A DNA stretch of 64,000 nucleotides from Oceanibaculum indicum P24 (GTDB lineage: Bacteria > Pseudomonadota > Alphaproteobacteria > Oceanibaculales > Oceanibaculaceae). The position numbers and the translations under genes were made by a program. The notes beneath the pieces were generated by a model. The model was given only the letters and a program-made list of their open reading frames with translations, searched no databases and was not told the DNA's origin. Numbering within the stretch: the first letter of the stretch is position 1; each line of letters starts with the position of its first letter. The stretch spans positions 28,132 to 92,131 of the forward strand of contig NZ_AMRL01000015.1 in the NCBI RefSeq assembly GCF_000299935.1, given 5' to 3'. Of this stretch, positions 20,004 through 29,078 are shown piece after piece.

Positions 20004-20696
20004 TTAATTGACGTCCGGCAGATCCCGGTACAGGTAGATCGCGAAATCGCTGTAGAAATATTCGTGCCGTAACAGCAGGCGTGGCGTCAGGCCGCGGCAG
20101 AATTCCAGCGTGCGCAGCGGGTCGAGCCGGAGGAACCCCTCTTCATTCTCCGACCGGTCCCAGCTCGATAGCGAGGTAAAGGCGACCCCCCGGCGGCAGG
20201 CCCGGAACAGCGCGGCGATGGTCTCCCGCGCCTCCTCCTCGGTCATTTCCACGAAAATGCCGCTGGCGACCACAATGTCCGCCTGCCAGCGTTCCGGCGC
20301 ATCGCGGATATCGGCACAGTCGAAACTTACATCGAAACCATCGGCGAAGCGGGCGCGGCGCGCACGCTCAACCATCTGCGGCAGCATATCGATGCCGATA
20401 TACCGGCCCTGAAAATCATGCTCGCCCAGATAGGTCGCGAAATCGCCAAGCCCGCAGCCGGCATCCAGCACCGTATCATCCGGCTTGATGCCGATATCGG
20501 CCAGTGCGATGAAGCGGACGGACTGCTCGAAGATATTGGGCCATGCCTGGGCTTCCGGCCCAATGCGGTGGCGGTCCAGCCGGGGCAGGTACAGCGCCTC
20601 CAGCCGGCGCCGGTACTCGCTGTCGGCTGGCGCCTTCAGGCCACCACCTCGACGGAATAATTCTCGATCACCGTATTGGCCAGCAGCTTGCGGCAC
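20004..20696 (-). CDS. Class I SAM-dependent methyltransferase
   Basis: The protein (up to 230 residues) has a Rossmann methyltransferase core: motif I DDTVLDAGCGLGDFATYL, motif II GRYIGIDMLPQMVERAR, and IVVASGIFVEM at the post-I acidic region. The substrate is unknown. The listed start is a GTG inside purS (60-base overlap); a CTG at 20639, overlapping the purS stop and preceded by GAGGTGG, would give LKAPADSEYRRRLEAL as the N-terminus and is a real alternative. It sits where purQ would be expected after purS, probably in the same transcript. Confidence 0.8.
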   Translation of the reverse strand: MPQAAGQYGDRELFRRGGGLKAPADSEYRRRLEALYLPRLDRHRIGPEAQAWPNIFEQSVRFIALADIGIKPDDTVLDAGCGLGDFATYLGEHDFQGRYIGIDMLPQMVERARRARFADGFDVSFDCADIRDAPERWQADIVVASGIFVEMTEEEARETIAALFRACRRGVAFTSLSSWDRSENEEGFLRLDPLRTLEFCRGLTPRLLLRHEYFYSDFAIYLYRDLPDVN

Positions 20697-20878
20697 ATCT
20701 CCTCCGCCGCTGCCTTGGCCTTCGCCGGGTCGCTCTCCGCGAGATCGAGTTCGATATACTTGCCCTGGCGGACATCGCCGATACCGGTGAAGCCCAGCAC
20801 CTCCAGCGCATGGTGGATCGCCTTGCCCTGCGGGTCGAGAACGCCGTTCTTCAGCGTGATATGTACTTTCGCCTTCAC
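20636..20878 (-). CDS. purS: Phosphoribosylformylglycinamidine synthase subunit PurS
   Basis: This 80-residue protein reads MKAKVHITLKNGVLDPQGKAIHHALEVLGF and RQGKYIELDL, the full PurS family pattern. PurS is a small structural subunit joining PurL and PurQ in the fourth step of purine synthesis. It follows purC by 49 bases on the same strand. The usual next genes, purQ and purL, are not here: a methyltransferase overlaps its end instead. Confidence 0.95.
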   Translation of the reverse strand: MKAKVHITLKNGVLDPQGKAIHHALEVLGFTGIGDVRQGKYIELDLAESDPAKAKAAAEEMCRKLLANTVIENYSVEVVA

Positions 20879-20927
20879 AGATTCCGCTTTCCGTTAGTCG
20901 CAGAAAAACACTACAGCAGCCCGGCGG

Positions 20928-21692
20928 CTACTGCATCACCTTCGGGCCCTTCATGTCGGTCGGGCCGCCCTCAGGCAGGATGCCCAGACGCCGCGCAACC
21001 TCCTGATAGGCCTCCTTCACGCCGCCCAGATCCTGACGGAAGCGGTCCTTGTCCATCTTCTCGTTGGTCTTGGCGTCCCACAGCCGCATATTGTCCGGGC
21101 TAAGCTCGTCGGCGAGCACGATGCGCATCTCGTCCTCATTGTACAGCCGGCCGAACTCCAGCTTGAAATCGACGAGCCGGAGGCCGATGCCGACAAACAG
21201 GCCGGTCAGGAAATCGTTCACCCGCAGCGACAGCGCCAGGATGTCGTCGATCTCCTGCGTCGTCGCCCAGCCGAAGGCGGTGATGTGCTCTTCCGAGATC
21301 ATCGGGTCGCCCAGCGAATCCGACTTGTAATAATATTCGACGATGGCGCGCGGCAGCAGCTGGCCTTCCGGCACGCCGAAGCGCTTCACCAGCGAGCCGG
21401 CGGCGACATTGCGGATCACCACCTCGACCGGAATGATCTCCACCTCGCGGACCAGCTGCTCGCGCATGTTCAGCCGGCGCACGAAATGGGTCGGGATGCC
21501 GATTTCGACCAGACGCTGCATCAGGAACTCGGAGATGCGGTTGTTCAGCACCCCCTTGCCGGTGATGACGCCATGCTTCTGGTTGTTGAAGGCGGTGGCG
21601 TCGTCCTTGAAGTACTGCACCAGAGTGCCGGGCTCCGGTCCTTCGAACAGGACCTTGGCCTTGCCCTCATAGATGCGTCTGCGTCTGGCCAT
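20928..21692 (-). CDS. purC: Phosphoribosylaminoimidazole-succinocarboxamide synthase
   Basis: This 254-residue SAICAR synthetase begins [22 protein letters not shown], with the ATP-binding lysine-rich start. It contains [20 protein letters not shown] and DFKLEFGR, both standard signatures. It joins aspartate to CAIR in purine synthesis. ATG 21692 has GGGAG upstream. The open frame to 21755 adds atypical residues. purS follows, and purB lies further upstream beyond two other genes. Confidence 0.95.
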   Translation of the reverse strand: MARRRRIYEGKAKVLFEGPEPGTLVQYFKDDATAFNNQKHGVITGKGVLNNRISEFLMQRLVEIGIPTHFVRRLNMREQLVREVEIIPVEVVIRNVAAGSLVKRFGVPEGQLLPRAIVEYYYKSDSLGDPMISEEHITAFGWATTQEIDDILALSLRVNDFLTGLFVGIGLRLVDFKLEFGRLYNEDEMRIVLADELSPDNMRLWDAKTNEKMDKDRFRQDLGGVKEAYQEVARRLGILPEGGPTDMKGPKVMQ

Positions 21693-21826
21693 ATGGAGAA
21701 ACTCCCGAGAAGGAACCCCGTACAGGGGCAGCGCACGCTGCGCGGCCGCGCGCATGTCGCTTTCGCCTCCCTATAGCAGGAAGAAGGGGGCGAAACAATG
21801 TGAGTGAATCGGCAGGGCAGCCGCCG

Positions 21827-22600
21827 TCAGTCGAGCGCTACCGGCTCATAATCCGTCACGTCCGGGGCGCCGGGGGCGAACAGCCAGACCGGCTTTAGGA
21901 GCGCCTCGCCCGGTCCGGTCGGGCGCGGCAGCGCGATCAGCGAGGAGGAGACCGTGCCGAAGCCGCCGCCATTTTCGGTACGGATGGTCATGGCGCCGCG
22001 TGGACCCGCCTTGAAGTCATGCTCCGTGGCGGCCATCAGGTCGCGCCATGCCGCCCAGTCGCCGGTGACGGGGTCCGGCACGGCAGCCTGCTCGAACAGC
22101 GGCAAATAGCGGTCGATACGCGGGCTGGCGCGATCGTCGATATCGCGCGCGGTCAGCATGTGCAGCCCGGGCGGCAGTGGATGCAGCTCGACATGGCCGC
22201 CTTCCTCGCCAAGCCCGCGCAGCCAGTAGCCGCCATCGCTGTCGGCCAGCAGCATGTTGAAGGGGCGGTAGGCGGCGGGGTTGAGATCGGCCAGCGCTTC
22301 GGCCGCCAGCGCCGCATCGGCATGGTCCAGCGCGTCCAGCACCAGCTCGCCCCGGCTGCGCTTGCCGGGGGCCGGCCCCAGCGTGCCGACCCGGTTCAGG
22401 ATCGCCGCCGCCACGCCGTGATCGTTGAGGCCGAGCCAGCTTCCGCCCGCCAGCACGTCGAGGCCGGCCACCACATCCGGCCGGTCTTCCCAGTGCCGGG
22501 CGGGCATCTGCCAGGGGCGCCCGGACATTTCGTCGCGGTTGGCGGCGATCAGGACCGGCCAGTCATGGCCGGGGCGATGCAGAAGGACGACAGTGCACAT
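21827..22600 (-). CDS. NRDE (TANGO2) family protein
   Basis: This 257-residue protein starts MCTVVLLHRPGHDWPVLIAANRDEMSGRPW. It has the N-terminal Cys2 and the NRDE-type motif at residues 21-24 that name the family, followed by GGSWLGLNDHGVAAAILNR. The fold is that of N-terminal nucleophile hydrolases, suggesting Cys2 as catalytic residue after Met removal. The family has been linked to heme trafficking in other organisms, but no reaction is established. It is divergent from the DUF1476 gene. Confidence 0.9.
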   Translation of the reverse strand: MCTVVLLHRPGHDWPVLIAANRDEMSGRPWQMPARHWEDRPDVVAGLDVLAGGSWLGLNDHGVAAAILNRVGTLGPAPGKRSRGELVLDALDHADAALAAEALADLNPAAYRPFNMLLADSDGGYWLRGLGEEGGHVELHPLPPGLHMLTARDIDDRASPRIDRYLPLFEQAAVPDPVTGDWAAWRDLMAATEHDFKAGPRGAMTIRTENGGGFGTVSSSLIALPRPTGPGEALLKPVWLFAPGAPDVTDYEPVALD

Positions 22601-22736
22601 GGCGGGTTCCGGAAAACGTCACGAAATTGACTGTTCAGAATCGCTGGGCGATAGCGTAGATAAGGTCGCAACCCTATATGGGGAGTGAGTGGCGCGAATG
22701 CGCCGTCGGTACAAGGTAACAGAGCGGAGCAGCAGC

Positions 22737-23057
22737 ATGGCGTCTTTCAGCGAGCGCGAACAGGCCTTCGAGAACAAGTTCAAGCATGATGCGGAACTCC
22801 GCTTCAAGATCATCGCGCGGCGCAACAAGCTGGTCGGGCTGTGGGCGGCCGAGCTGCTGGGCCATACCGGCGAAAAGGCCGATGAGTACGCCAAGAGCGT
22901 TGTCGCCGCGGACTTCGAGAAGCCCGGTCATGACGATGTCATCGAAAAGCTGATGGGCGATTTCCAGGCCGCCAAGGTCGAGATGAGCGAGCACCGTCTG
23001 CTGAAGAAGATGGAAGAGATGCTCGATGAGGCCCAGCGCCAGGTCACGACGGAGTAA
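22737..23057 (+). CDS. DUF1476 protein, F1-ATPase zeta-subunit type inhibitor
   Basis: This 106-residue helical protein reads MASFSEREQAFENKFKHDAELRFKIIARRNKLVGLWAAELLG. DUF1476 is the family of the alphaproteobacterial F1-ATPase inhibitory zeta subunit, first described in Paracoccus, where the basic/acidic N-terminal segment plugs the F1 motor against ATP hydrolysis. Function in this organism is inferred from family. ATG 22737 gives the family start; upstream in-frame sequence is atypical. It stands apart from the atp operon, beside purine genes. Confidence 0.88.
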   Translation: MASFSEREQAFENKFKHDAELRFKIIARRNKLVGLWAAELLGHTGEKADEYAKSVVAADFEKPGHDDVIEKLMGDFQAAKVEMSEHRLLKKMEEMLDEAQRQVTTE

Positions 23058-23075
23058 GGCAATCCCACTCAACAT

Positions 23076-23175
23076 GTCATTCCCGGGCTTGTCCCGGGAA
23101 TCCAGGGTTCGGCTTACTCGACCGACGATCCAGTAAGCGGAAGCCTGGACCCCCGCAACAAGTGCGGGGGTGACG
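23076..23175 (-). repeat. Dispersed intergenic repeat, copy B
   Basis: This 100-base element between the DUF1476 gene and purB is the inverted partner of copy A at 2941-3054. Both ends are GC-rich inverted repeats (CATTCCCGGGCTTGTCCCGG and the hairpin CCCCCGCA/TGCGGGGG). The central part, GGATCGTCGGTCGAGTAAGC on the minus strand, also matches copy A closely. This copy lacks the 13-base insertion of copy A and so probably shows the basic form. Confidence 0.8.
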
Positions 23176-23185
23176 GTCCAAGAAA

Positions 23186-23212
23186 AAATGCCCGGGTCTT
23201 GCCCGGGCATTT
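23186..23212 (-). terminator. Strong terminator after purB (possibly bidirectional)
   Basis: An 11-bp perfect stem (AAATGCCCGGG / CCCGGGCATTT) has a five-base loop. Reading the minus strand, a run of six T follows, 23 bases after the purB stop. On the plus strand the tail TTGCTTTT could also serve the DUF1476 gene. Confidence 0.85.
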
Positions 23213-23235
23213 GCTTTTCGGCTGGCTGTTCTGGC

Positions 23236-24537
23236 CTATTCCCCGAACACCCGGGCGAAGATCGTATCGACATGCTTGGTGTGGTAGCCCATGTCGAACA
23301 GCTCCTCCAGCTTCGCCTCGGACAGTTTCGCGGTCACGTCCTTGTCGGCCTTCAGCAGTTCCAGGAAATTGGCGCCGCGCTCCCAGACCTGCATCGCGTT
23401 GCGCTGCACGAGGCGGTAGGAATCCTCGCGGCTGGCGCCAGCCTGGGTGAGAGCCAGCAGCACACGCTGCGAGAACACCAGCCCGCCCAGCTGGTTCAGG
23501 TTCTTTTCGATGGCATCGGGATAGACCACCAGCTTGTCGATCACGCCGGTCAGCCGCGCCAGCGCGAAATCCAGCGTCACCGTGGCGTCGGGGGCGATCA
23601 TCCGTTCCACCGAGGAATGGCTGATGTCGCGCTCGTGCCACAGCGCCACATTCTCCATCGCCGGGATCACCATGCCGCGCACGATGCGGGCAAGGCCGGT
23701 CAGGTTCTCGGTCAGCACCGGGTTGCGCTTGTGCGGCATGGCGGAGCTGCCCTTCTGGCCGGGCGAGAAATACTCCTCCGCCTCACGCACCTCGGTGCGC
23801 TGCAAATGGCGAACCTCGATGGCCAGATGCTCGATGGAGCTGGCGATAACGCCCAGCGTCGCAAAATACATCGCATGCCGGTCCCGCGGGATGACCTGGG
23901 TTGAAATCGGCTCCACTGCCAGACCCAGCTTCCTGGCGACATGGGCCTCGACGCGCGGATCGATATTGGCGAAGGTGCCGACCGCGCCGGAAATCGCGCA
24001 GGTGGCAATCTCGTCGCGCGCGGCGGCCAGCCGGTCGCGGTTGCGCTTGAACTCGGCATAGAAGGTGGCCAGCTTCAGCCCGAAGGTCACCGGCTCGGCA
24101 TGGATGCCGTGGCTGCGGCCCATGCAGACCACATCCTTGTATTCGTAGGCCCGGCGCTTCAGCGCGGCCAGCAGCGCGTCCATATCCTCCAGCAATATGT
24201 CCGTCGCCTCGACCAGCTGGACCGACAGGCAGGTATCCAGCACGTCGGACGAGGTCATGCCCTGATGGACGAAGCGCGCTTCCTCGCCGACATGCTCGGC
24301 CAGGTTGGTCAGGAAGGCGATGACATCGTGCTTTACCTCACGCTCGATCTCGTCGATGCGCGCCGGATCGACCTTGCCCTGCCCGCGCTCCCACACCGCC
24401 TTGGCCGCTTCCTTCGGCACCACGCCCAGCTCGGCCAGCGCGTCGGTAGCGTGCGCCTCGATCTCGAACCAGATGCGGAAACGGTTCTCGGGCGACCAGA
24501 TGGCGGTCATAGCCGGGCGGGAATAGCGCGGAATCAT
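23236..24537 (-). CDS. purB: Adenylosuccinate lyase
   Basis: This 433-residue member of the fumarase/aspartase superfamily begins MIPRYSRPAMTAIWSPENRFRIWFEIE. It contains TSSDVLDTCLSVQL, GRSHGIHAEPVTFGLK and the signature GSSAMPHKRNPVL. It performs two beta-eliminations in AMP synthesis, splitting SAICAR and adenylosuccinate. A strong terminator follows. The upstream region is shared with the divergent mtnA. Confidence 0.95.
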   Translation of the reverse strand: MIPRYSRPAMTAIWSPENRFRIWFEIEAHATDALAELGVVPKEAAKAVWERGQGKVDPARIDEIEREVKHDVIAFLTNLAEHVGEEARFVHQGMTSSDVLDTCLSVQLVEATDILLEDMDALLAALKRRAYEYKDVVCMGRSHGIHAEPVTFGLKLATFYAEFKRNRDRLAAARDEIATCAISGAVGTFANIDPRVEAHVARKLGLAVEPISTQVIPRDRHAMYFATLGVIASSIEHLAIEVRHLQRTEVREAEEYFSPGQKGSSAMPHKRNPVLTENLTGLARIVRGMVIPAMENVALWHERDISHSSVERMIAPDATVTLDFALARLTGVIDKLVVYPDAIEKNLNQLGGLVFSQRVLLALTQAGASREDSYRLVQRNAMQVWERGANFLELLKADKDVTAKLSEAKLEELFDMGYHTKHVDTIFARVFGE

Positions 24538-24649
24538 GGGCTCGTCTTCGTCGTTATGGAACGATGGGTGGAATATCGGGGCCGGAGTATAGCAATCCGG
24601 CCGCCGGGGCTATACTGAATTGGGCCACGCAACAGCAAGGAGGCATCGG

Positions 24650-25759
24650 ATGAAGGTGAAGGGCACCCCGATGCGGCCGATCCAGCCGAGCGCGGACGGG
24701 CAAGCCGTATCGATCATCGACCAGACGAAGCTACCGCACGAGTTCGTGCTGGCGCGGCTGGAAACATTGGCCGACGCCGCGAACGCCATCCGCGCGATGC
24801 TGGTGCGCGGTGCGCCGCTGATCGGCGCCACGGCGGCCTATGGCGTATGGCTGGCGATGCGCGCCGACGCGTCCGACGAGGCGCTGGAGAACGCCATCGA
24901 CACGCTGGCCGCCACAAGGCCGACCGCGATCAACCTGCGCTGGGCGCTGGAGGATATGCGCGGCACGCTGGCGCCGCTGCCACCCGCAGACCGGCCTGCT
25001 GCCGCCTTCGCCCGCGCCGGCGCCATCGCCGACGAAGATGTGGCGATCAACCATGCCATCGGCCGGCACGGTCTGGAGATCATCCGCCGCCTCGTCGCCG
25101 GCAAGCGGCCGGGCGAGCCGGTGAATATCCTGACCCACTGCAATGCCGGATGGCTGGCGACGGTGGATTGGGGCACCGCAACCTCGCCGATCTATCAGGC
25201 GCATGACGCAGGCATCCCGGTTCATGTCTGGGTGGACGAAACCCGCCCGCGCAACCAGGGGGCCGGGCTGACCGCGTGGGAGCTGGCCAATCACGGCGTG
25301 CCGCACAAGGTGATCGTCGATAATGCCGGCGGCCATCTGATGCAGCATGGCCTGGTGGACATGGTCATCGTCGGCACCGACCGCACCACCGCCACCGGCG
25401 ATGTCTGCAACAAGATCGGCACCTATCTGAAGGCGCTGGCGGCACGCGACAATGGCGTGCCCTTCTATGTGGCGCTGCCCTCCCCCACCATCGACTGGTC
25501 GCTGTCCGACGGGCGCGCCATCCCCATCGAGGAGCGCGACGCCGCCGAGGTCACCCATGTCTGGGGCCGAACGGTGGATGGCGAGGTGCTGCCGGTGCGC
25601 GTCACGCCGGAGGAAAGCAGCGTGGCGAATTACGGCTTCGACGTCACGCCAGCGCGCCTCGTCACCGGCCTGATCACCGAGCGCGGCATCGCTGAGGCCA
25701 GCCGCGAGGGGCTGCTCGCACTGTTCCCGGAGTATCGCGCGCGGGCGGCCGGCGAATGA
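24650..25759 (+). CDS. mtnA: S-methyl-5-thioribose-1-phosphate isomerase
   Basis: This 369-residue eIF2B-related protein has [19 protein letters not shown], the Cys-containing [18 protein letters not shown] and [21 protein letters not shown], with the two catalytic residues Cys and Asp in their family places. It converts methylthioribose-1-phosphate to methylthioribulose-1-phosphate. ATG 24650 has AAGGAGG at the right distance, while a longer frame opens at 24620. The stop overlaps the class II aldolase start (ATGA). The reaction follows that of MtnP (11776-12660). Confidence 0.95.
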   Translation: MKVKGTPMRPIQPSADGQAVSIIDQTKLPHEFVLARLETLADAANAIRAMLVRGAPLIGATAAYGVWLAMRADASDEALENAIDTLAATRPTAINLRWALEDMRGTLAPLPPADRPAAAFARAGAIADEDVAINHAIGRHGLEIIRRLVAGKRPGEPVNILTHCNAGWLATVDWGTATSPIYQAHDAGIPVHVWVDETRPRNQGAGLTAWELANHGVPHKVIVDNAGGHLMQHGLVDMVIVGTDRTTATGDVCNKIGTYLKALAARDNGVPFYVALPSPTIDWSLSDGRAIPIEERDAAEVTHVWGRTVDGEVLPVRVTPEESSVANYGFDVTPARLVTGLITERGIAEASREGLLALFPEYRARAAGE

Positions 25760-26409
25760 GCGCTCTGGACCTTCGGCAGGCGCTGATCGCGGCCTGCCGC
25801 CGGATGAACGCTCTCGGCATCAACCAGGGCAGCTCGGGCAATGCCAGCATCCGCCTGCCGGACGGGTCCGGCCTGCTGGTCACCCCTTCCAGCCTGCCCT
25901 ATGAGGCGATGACGCCGGCAGACATCGTGGCGCTGGACTGGGACGGCAATCCCACCGGTCCGCGCCGTCCGTCCAGCGAATGGCGCTTTCATCTGGACAT
26001 ATTGAAGGCGCGGCCCGATGCCGGGGCGGTGCTGCACACCCATTCCATGTTCGCCGCCACCCTGGCCTGCCTCGGCAAGGGCATCCCCGCCTTCCATTAC
26101 ATGGTGGCGGTTGCCGGCGGGGCGGATATCCGCTGCTCCCCCTACGCCACCTTCGGCACGCCGGAATTGTCGGCCCATGCGGTTGCAGCGCTGGAAGACC
26201 GCAAGGCCTGCCTGCTGGGCAATCACGGCATGATCTGCCTTGAGGAGAATATCGAAAAGGCGCTGGCGCTTGCCGTCGAGGTGGAAACTCTTGCGGCGCA
26301 ATACTGCCGCGCCCTGCAGATCGGCGAACCCCTCCTGTTGCCGGAGGAGGAGATGGCGCGGGTGCTGGAACGCTTCCGCCGCATGCGCTACGGTCAATCG
26401 CCCGACTAA
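25756..26409 (+). CDS. Class II aldolase, probable methylthioribulose-1-phosphate aldolase (Ald2-type)
   Basis: This 217-residue class II aldolase/adducin-family protein has [18 protein letters not shown], an acidic active-site Glu in SSEWRFH, the metal-binding pair HTHS near residue 95 and the third His in LLGNHGMI. The layout is that of fuculose-1-phosphate aldolases, including the Ald2 enzyme of R. rubrum, which splits 5-methylthioribulose-1-phosphate into DHAP and methylthioacetaldehyde. Translational coupling to mtnA (four-base overlap) supports this. The dehydratase MtnB is a related family and cannot be excluded, but no mtnC or mtnD is present in the window. Confidence 0.8.
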   Translation: MSALDLRQALIAACRRMNALGINQGSSGNASIRLPDGSGLLVTPSSLPYEAMTPADIVALDWDGNPTGPRRPSSEWRFHLDILKARPDAGAVLHTHSMFAATLACLGKGIPAFHYMVAVAGGADIRCSPYATFGTPELSAHAVAALEDRKACLLGNHGMICLEENIEKALALAVEVETLAAQYCRALQIGEPLLLPEEEMARVLERFRRMRYGQSPD

Positions 26410-26426
26410 GCGAAACGGAGACGATC

Positions 26427-27749
26427 ATGGCGCTCGCGGCCGGCAGCAACATCACCCTCGACGCCGCGCTGCGCGAGGCCGAGGAACGCTTCACCGCCGC
26501 GAACCCGGAGAGCAGGCGTCTGCATGCCGAGGCGGCGAAGGCGATGCCCGGCGGCAATACCCGTACCGTGCTGTTCTACGAGCCTTTCCCGCTGACGCTG
26601 GCCAGCGGCGAGGGCTGCCATGTGCGCGATGCGGACGGGCATCTCTATACCGACTTCCTGGTGGAATATACGGCCGGCCTGTACGGCCATTCGCATCCGG
26701 TGATCCGGGGCGCCATCGAAGCGGCACTGTCCGACGGCATCGTGCTGGGCGGACCAAACCTGCTGGAGGCCCGCTTCGCCGCCGCTTTGTGCGACCGTTT
26801 CCCGGCGGTGGAGCGCATCCGCTTCTGCAATTCCGGCACCGAATCCAACATGTTCGCCCTGTCGGCGGCACGCGCCGCGACCGACCGCGACAAGGTGATG
26901 GCGTTCCGCGGCGGCTATCATGGCGGGGTGCTGTATTTTGCCGGGGCGAACCCGCTGAACGCCCCTTTCCCCATGGTCATGGCGGATTATAACGACGCGG
27001 AGAATGCTGCCCGGCAGATCGCGGCGGAGGGCGACCGCCTGGCCGCCGTCATCGTCGAGCCGATGCTGGGCTCCGGCGGCTGCATCCCGGCGGAACCGGC
27101 GTTCCTGCAGGCGCTGCGCGACGCCACGGCGAAGACCGGCGCGCTGCTGATCTTTGACGAGGTGATGACCTCTCGCCTCGCCCCCGGCGGGCTGCATGGC
27201 GAGCTGGGGATCACGCCTGATCTGGTGACGCTGGGCAAGTATCTGGGCGGCGGCCTGACCTTCGGCGCCTTCGGCGGGCGGGCGGAGATCATGGACCGGT
27301 TCGACCCGCGCCGGCCCGGTGCCTGGCCGCATGCCGGCACCTTCAACAACAATGTGCTGACGATGGCGGCGGGGCTGGCCGGGCTGACGCAGATCTACAC
27401 GCCGGACACCGCCATCGCGCTGAACCGGCGCGGCGATGCGCTGCGCAACCGGCTGAACGGCATTGCCGAGGCAATGGGCCTGCCGATCCGGGCAACCGGG
27501 CGCGGCTCCATGATGTGCCTGCATGCCGCCAGCGGCCCGGTGCGCCGGCCCGCCGATGTGGCCGGCATGCCGAAGGCGCTGCGCGACCTGCTGCATCTGG
27601 ACTTGCTGGAAAAAGGCCAGTACCTCGCCCGGCGCGGCATGATCAATTTGTCGCTGCCGATGGAAGCGCCGGATCTGGACGGGCTGGCCGCCGCCTTCGC
27701 GGAAGTGCTGGAAGCCCGCGCCGGCCTGATCGAGGCGTCAGTCGCCTAG
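26427..27749 (+). CDS. Class III aminotransferase, glutamate-1-semialdehyde-aminomutase-like
   Basis: This 440-residue PLP enzyme of fold type I has AKAMPGGNTRTVLFYEP at the start, CNSGTESNMFALSAARAAT for cofactor phosphate binding, the Asp in LLIFDEVMTSR and the Schiff-base Lys in LVTLGKYLGGGL. It is close to glutamate-1-semialdehyde aminomutase and other omega-type aminotransferases. It is not a standard HemL, since it carries FYEPFPLTLASGEG rather than a HemL N-terminus. It lies 17 bases behind the salvage aldolase, so it is probably in the mtnA operon. Its substrate is unknown. Confidence 0.82.
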   Translation: MALAAGSNITLDAALREAEERFTAANPESRRLHAEAAKAMPGGNTRTVLFYEPFPLTLASGEGCHVRDADGHLYTDFLVEYTAGLYGHSHPVIRGAIEAALSDGIVLGGPNLLEARFAAALCDRFPAVERIRFCNSGTESNMFALSAARAATDRDKVMAFRGGYHGGVLYFAGANPLNAPFPMVMADYNDAENAARQIAAEGDRLAAVIVEPMLGSGGCIPAEPAFLQALRDATAKTGALLIFDEVMTSRLAPGGLHGELGITPDLVTLGKYLGGGLTFGAFGGRAEIMDRFDPRRPGAWPHAGTFNNNVLTMAAGLAGLTQIYTPDTAIALNRRGDALRNRLNGIAEAMGLPIRATGRGSMMCLHAASGPVRRPADVAGMPKALRDLLHLDLLEKGQYLARRGMINLSLPMEAPDLDGLAAAFAEVLEARAGLIEASVA

Positions 27750-27929
27750 CTTCGCCGCCCTGATCTTCTCGTCCGTATTATACTGGGACAGCGCGTAGAT
27801 CGCCCAGAGAGCGGCCGGAATCCAGCCGATCAGCGTGATCTGCAGGATCAGGCAGATGATGCCGGCAATCGGCCGCCCGATGGTGAAGAACAGCAGGAAG
27901 GGCAGGAAGATCGCGATGATAAGGCGCAT
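27738..27929 (-). CDS. YqaE/Pmp3-family small membrane protein
   Basis: This 63-residue protein has two hydrophobic helices: MRLIIAIFLPFLLFFTIGRPIAG and IICLILQITLIGWIPAALWAIYAL. It is the UPF0057/Pmp3 pattern, a small membrane proteolipid linked with salt and cold stress in plants and yeast. Its 3' end overlaps the convergent aminotransferase gene by 12 bases. Function in bacteria is not established. Confidence 0.88.
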   Translation of the reverse strand: MRLIIAIFLPFLLFFTIGRPIAGIICLILQITLIGWIPAALWAIYALSQYNTDEKIRAAKLGD

Positions 27930-28012
27930 CGGGCCGGCTCCTTTTTGAGCGATTAAGGCTTTGGCCTCCAGAATAGCCGCAGCCGCCCCGGCAATCTATC
28001 CGAATACCGCCC

Positions 28013-28972
28013 TTACGCTGCCTTCGGCAGCCGGTCGCGCCCGTGCGGCGCGTCATGGTCCAGCACCGGCCCCAGCGGCACGATCCCGCTGCCGTTGATC
28101 TTGCGGTGGCTTTCATAATAGTGCCGCTTGATGTGCGTGAAGTTCACCGTCTCGGCCACGCCCGGCACCTGATACAGCTCGCGCGTGTAGCCCCACAGGT
28201 TGGGGTAGCTGGCCAGCGTGCGCAGATTGCATTTGAAGTGGCCGACATAGACCGGATCGAAGCGGATCAGGGTGGTGAACAGCCGCCAGTCCGCCTCGGT
28301 GATCCGGTTGCCGGCGATATAGCGCTGGCGCGCCAGCCGGTCCTCCAGCATGTCGAGCGCGCCGCACAGGCTGGTGACGGCCTTCTCGTACTTGTCCTGC
28401 TCGGTCGCAAAGCCGGCCTTGTACACGCCGTTATTCACCCGGTCATAGACCATCTCGTTGATCGCATCGATCTCGGCGCGCAGCGGCTCCGGGTAGAAAT
28501 CCAGGCCGGGATTTTCCGCCACATCATCGAATTCGCTGTTCAGCATGCGGATGATCTCGGCGGATTCATTGTTCACGATGGTCTGCTTCTGCTTATCCCA
28601 CAGCACCGGCACGGTGACACGGCCGGTATAGTCGGGCTTCGCCTTCAGATAGACCTCGTAGAGCCGCTTCGCCCCGGTCAGGTCGTCAGGCTCGGAAAAT
28701 TCCCAGCCTTCCTCCAGCATCAGCGGATCGACGATGGAGAGGGTGATGGCCTTCTCCAGCCCCTTCAGGGCACGGAAGATCAGCGTGCGGTGCGCCCAGG
28801 GGCAGGCCAGCGAGACGAACAGGTGATAGCGCCCGGCCTCGGCGGAGAAGCCGGAGGAGCCATCGGCCGTCACACTGTCGCGGAAGGAGGATTCCTCGCG
28901 CTTGAAGGCGCCGCCGGTCGATTTCGTATCGTACCAGACATCCTTCCACTCACCGTCCACCAGCATGCCCAT
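28013..28972 (-). CDS. Glutathionyl-hydroquinone reductase (Xi-class GST, YqjG-like)
   Basis: This 319-residue protein has an N-terminal thioredoxin-like domain with the catalytic Cys in SLACPWAHRTLI (about residues 53-64), then VPVLWDKQKQTIVNNESAEIIRML. An all-helical C-terminal domain includes ITEADWRLFTTLIRFDPVYVGHFKCNLR, the Xi-class GST signature. It reduces glutathionyl-hydroquinones using glutathione in the cytoplasm. ATG 28972 is chosen because MGMLVDGEWKD is the family N-terminus; the open frame extends 20 residues upstream. Confidence 0.92.
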   Translation of the reverse strand: MGMLVDGEWKDVWYDTKSTGGAFKREESSFRDSVTADGSSGFSAEAGRYHLFVSLACPWAHRTLIFRALKGLEKAITLSIVDPLMLEEGWEFSEPDDLTGAKRLYEVYLKAKPDYTGRVTVPVLWDKQKQTIVNNESAEIIRMLNSEFDDVAENPGLDFYPEPLRAEIDAINEMVYDRVNNGVYKAGFATEQDKYEKAVTSLCGALDMLEDRLARQRYIAGNRITEADWRLFTTLIRFDPVYVGHFKCNLRTLASYPNLWGYTRELYQVPGVAETVNFTHIKRHYYESHRKINGSGIVPLGPVLDHDAPHGRDRLPKAA

Positions 28973-29078
28973 CGGCCATTCTCCCTCTTGATTATGATGG
29001 TGCTGATGTTTGGCGGTACGCCGCGATTGCAAGGGATGCTAGGGTAAATGCCTCGCCATTGCCTTGATCCGGGACGTC

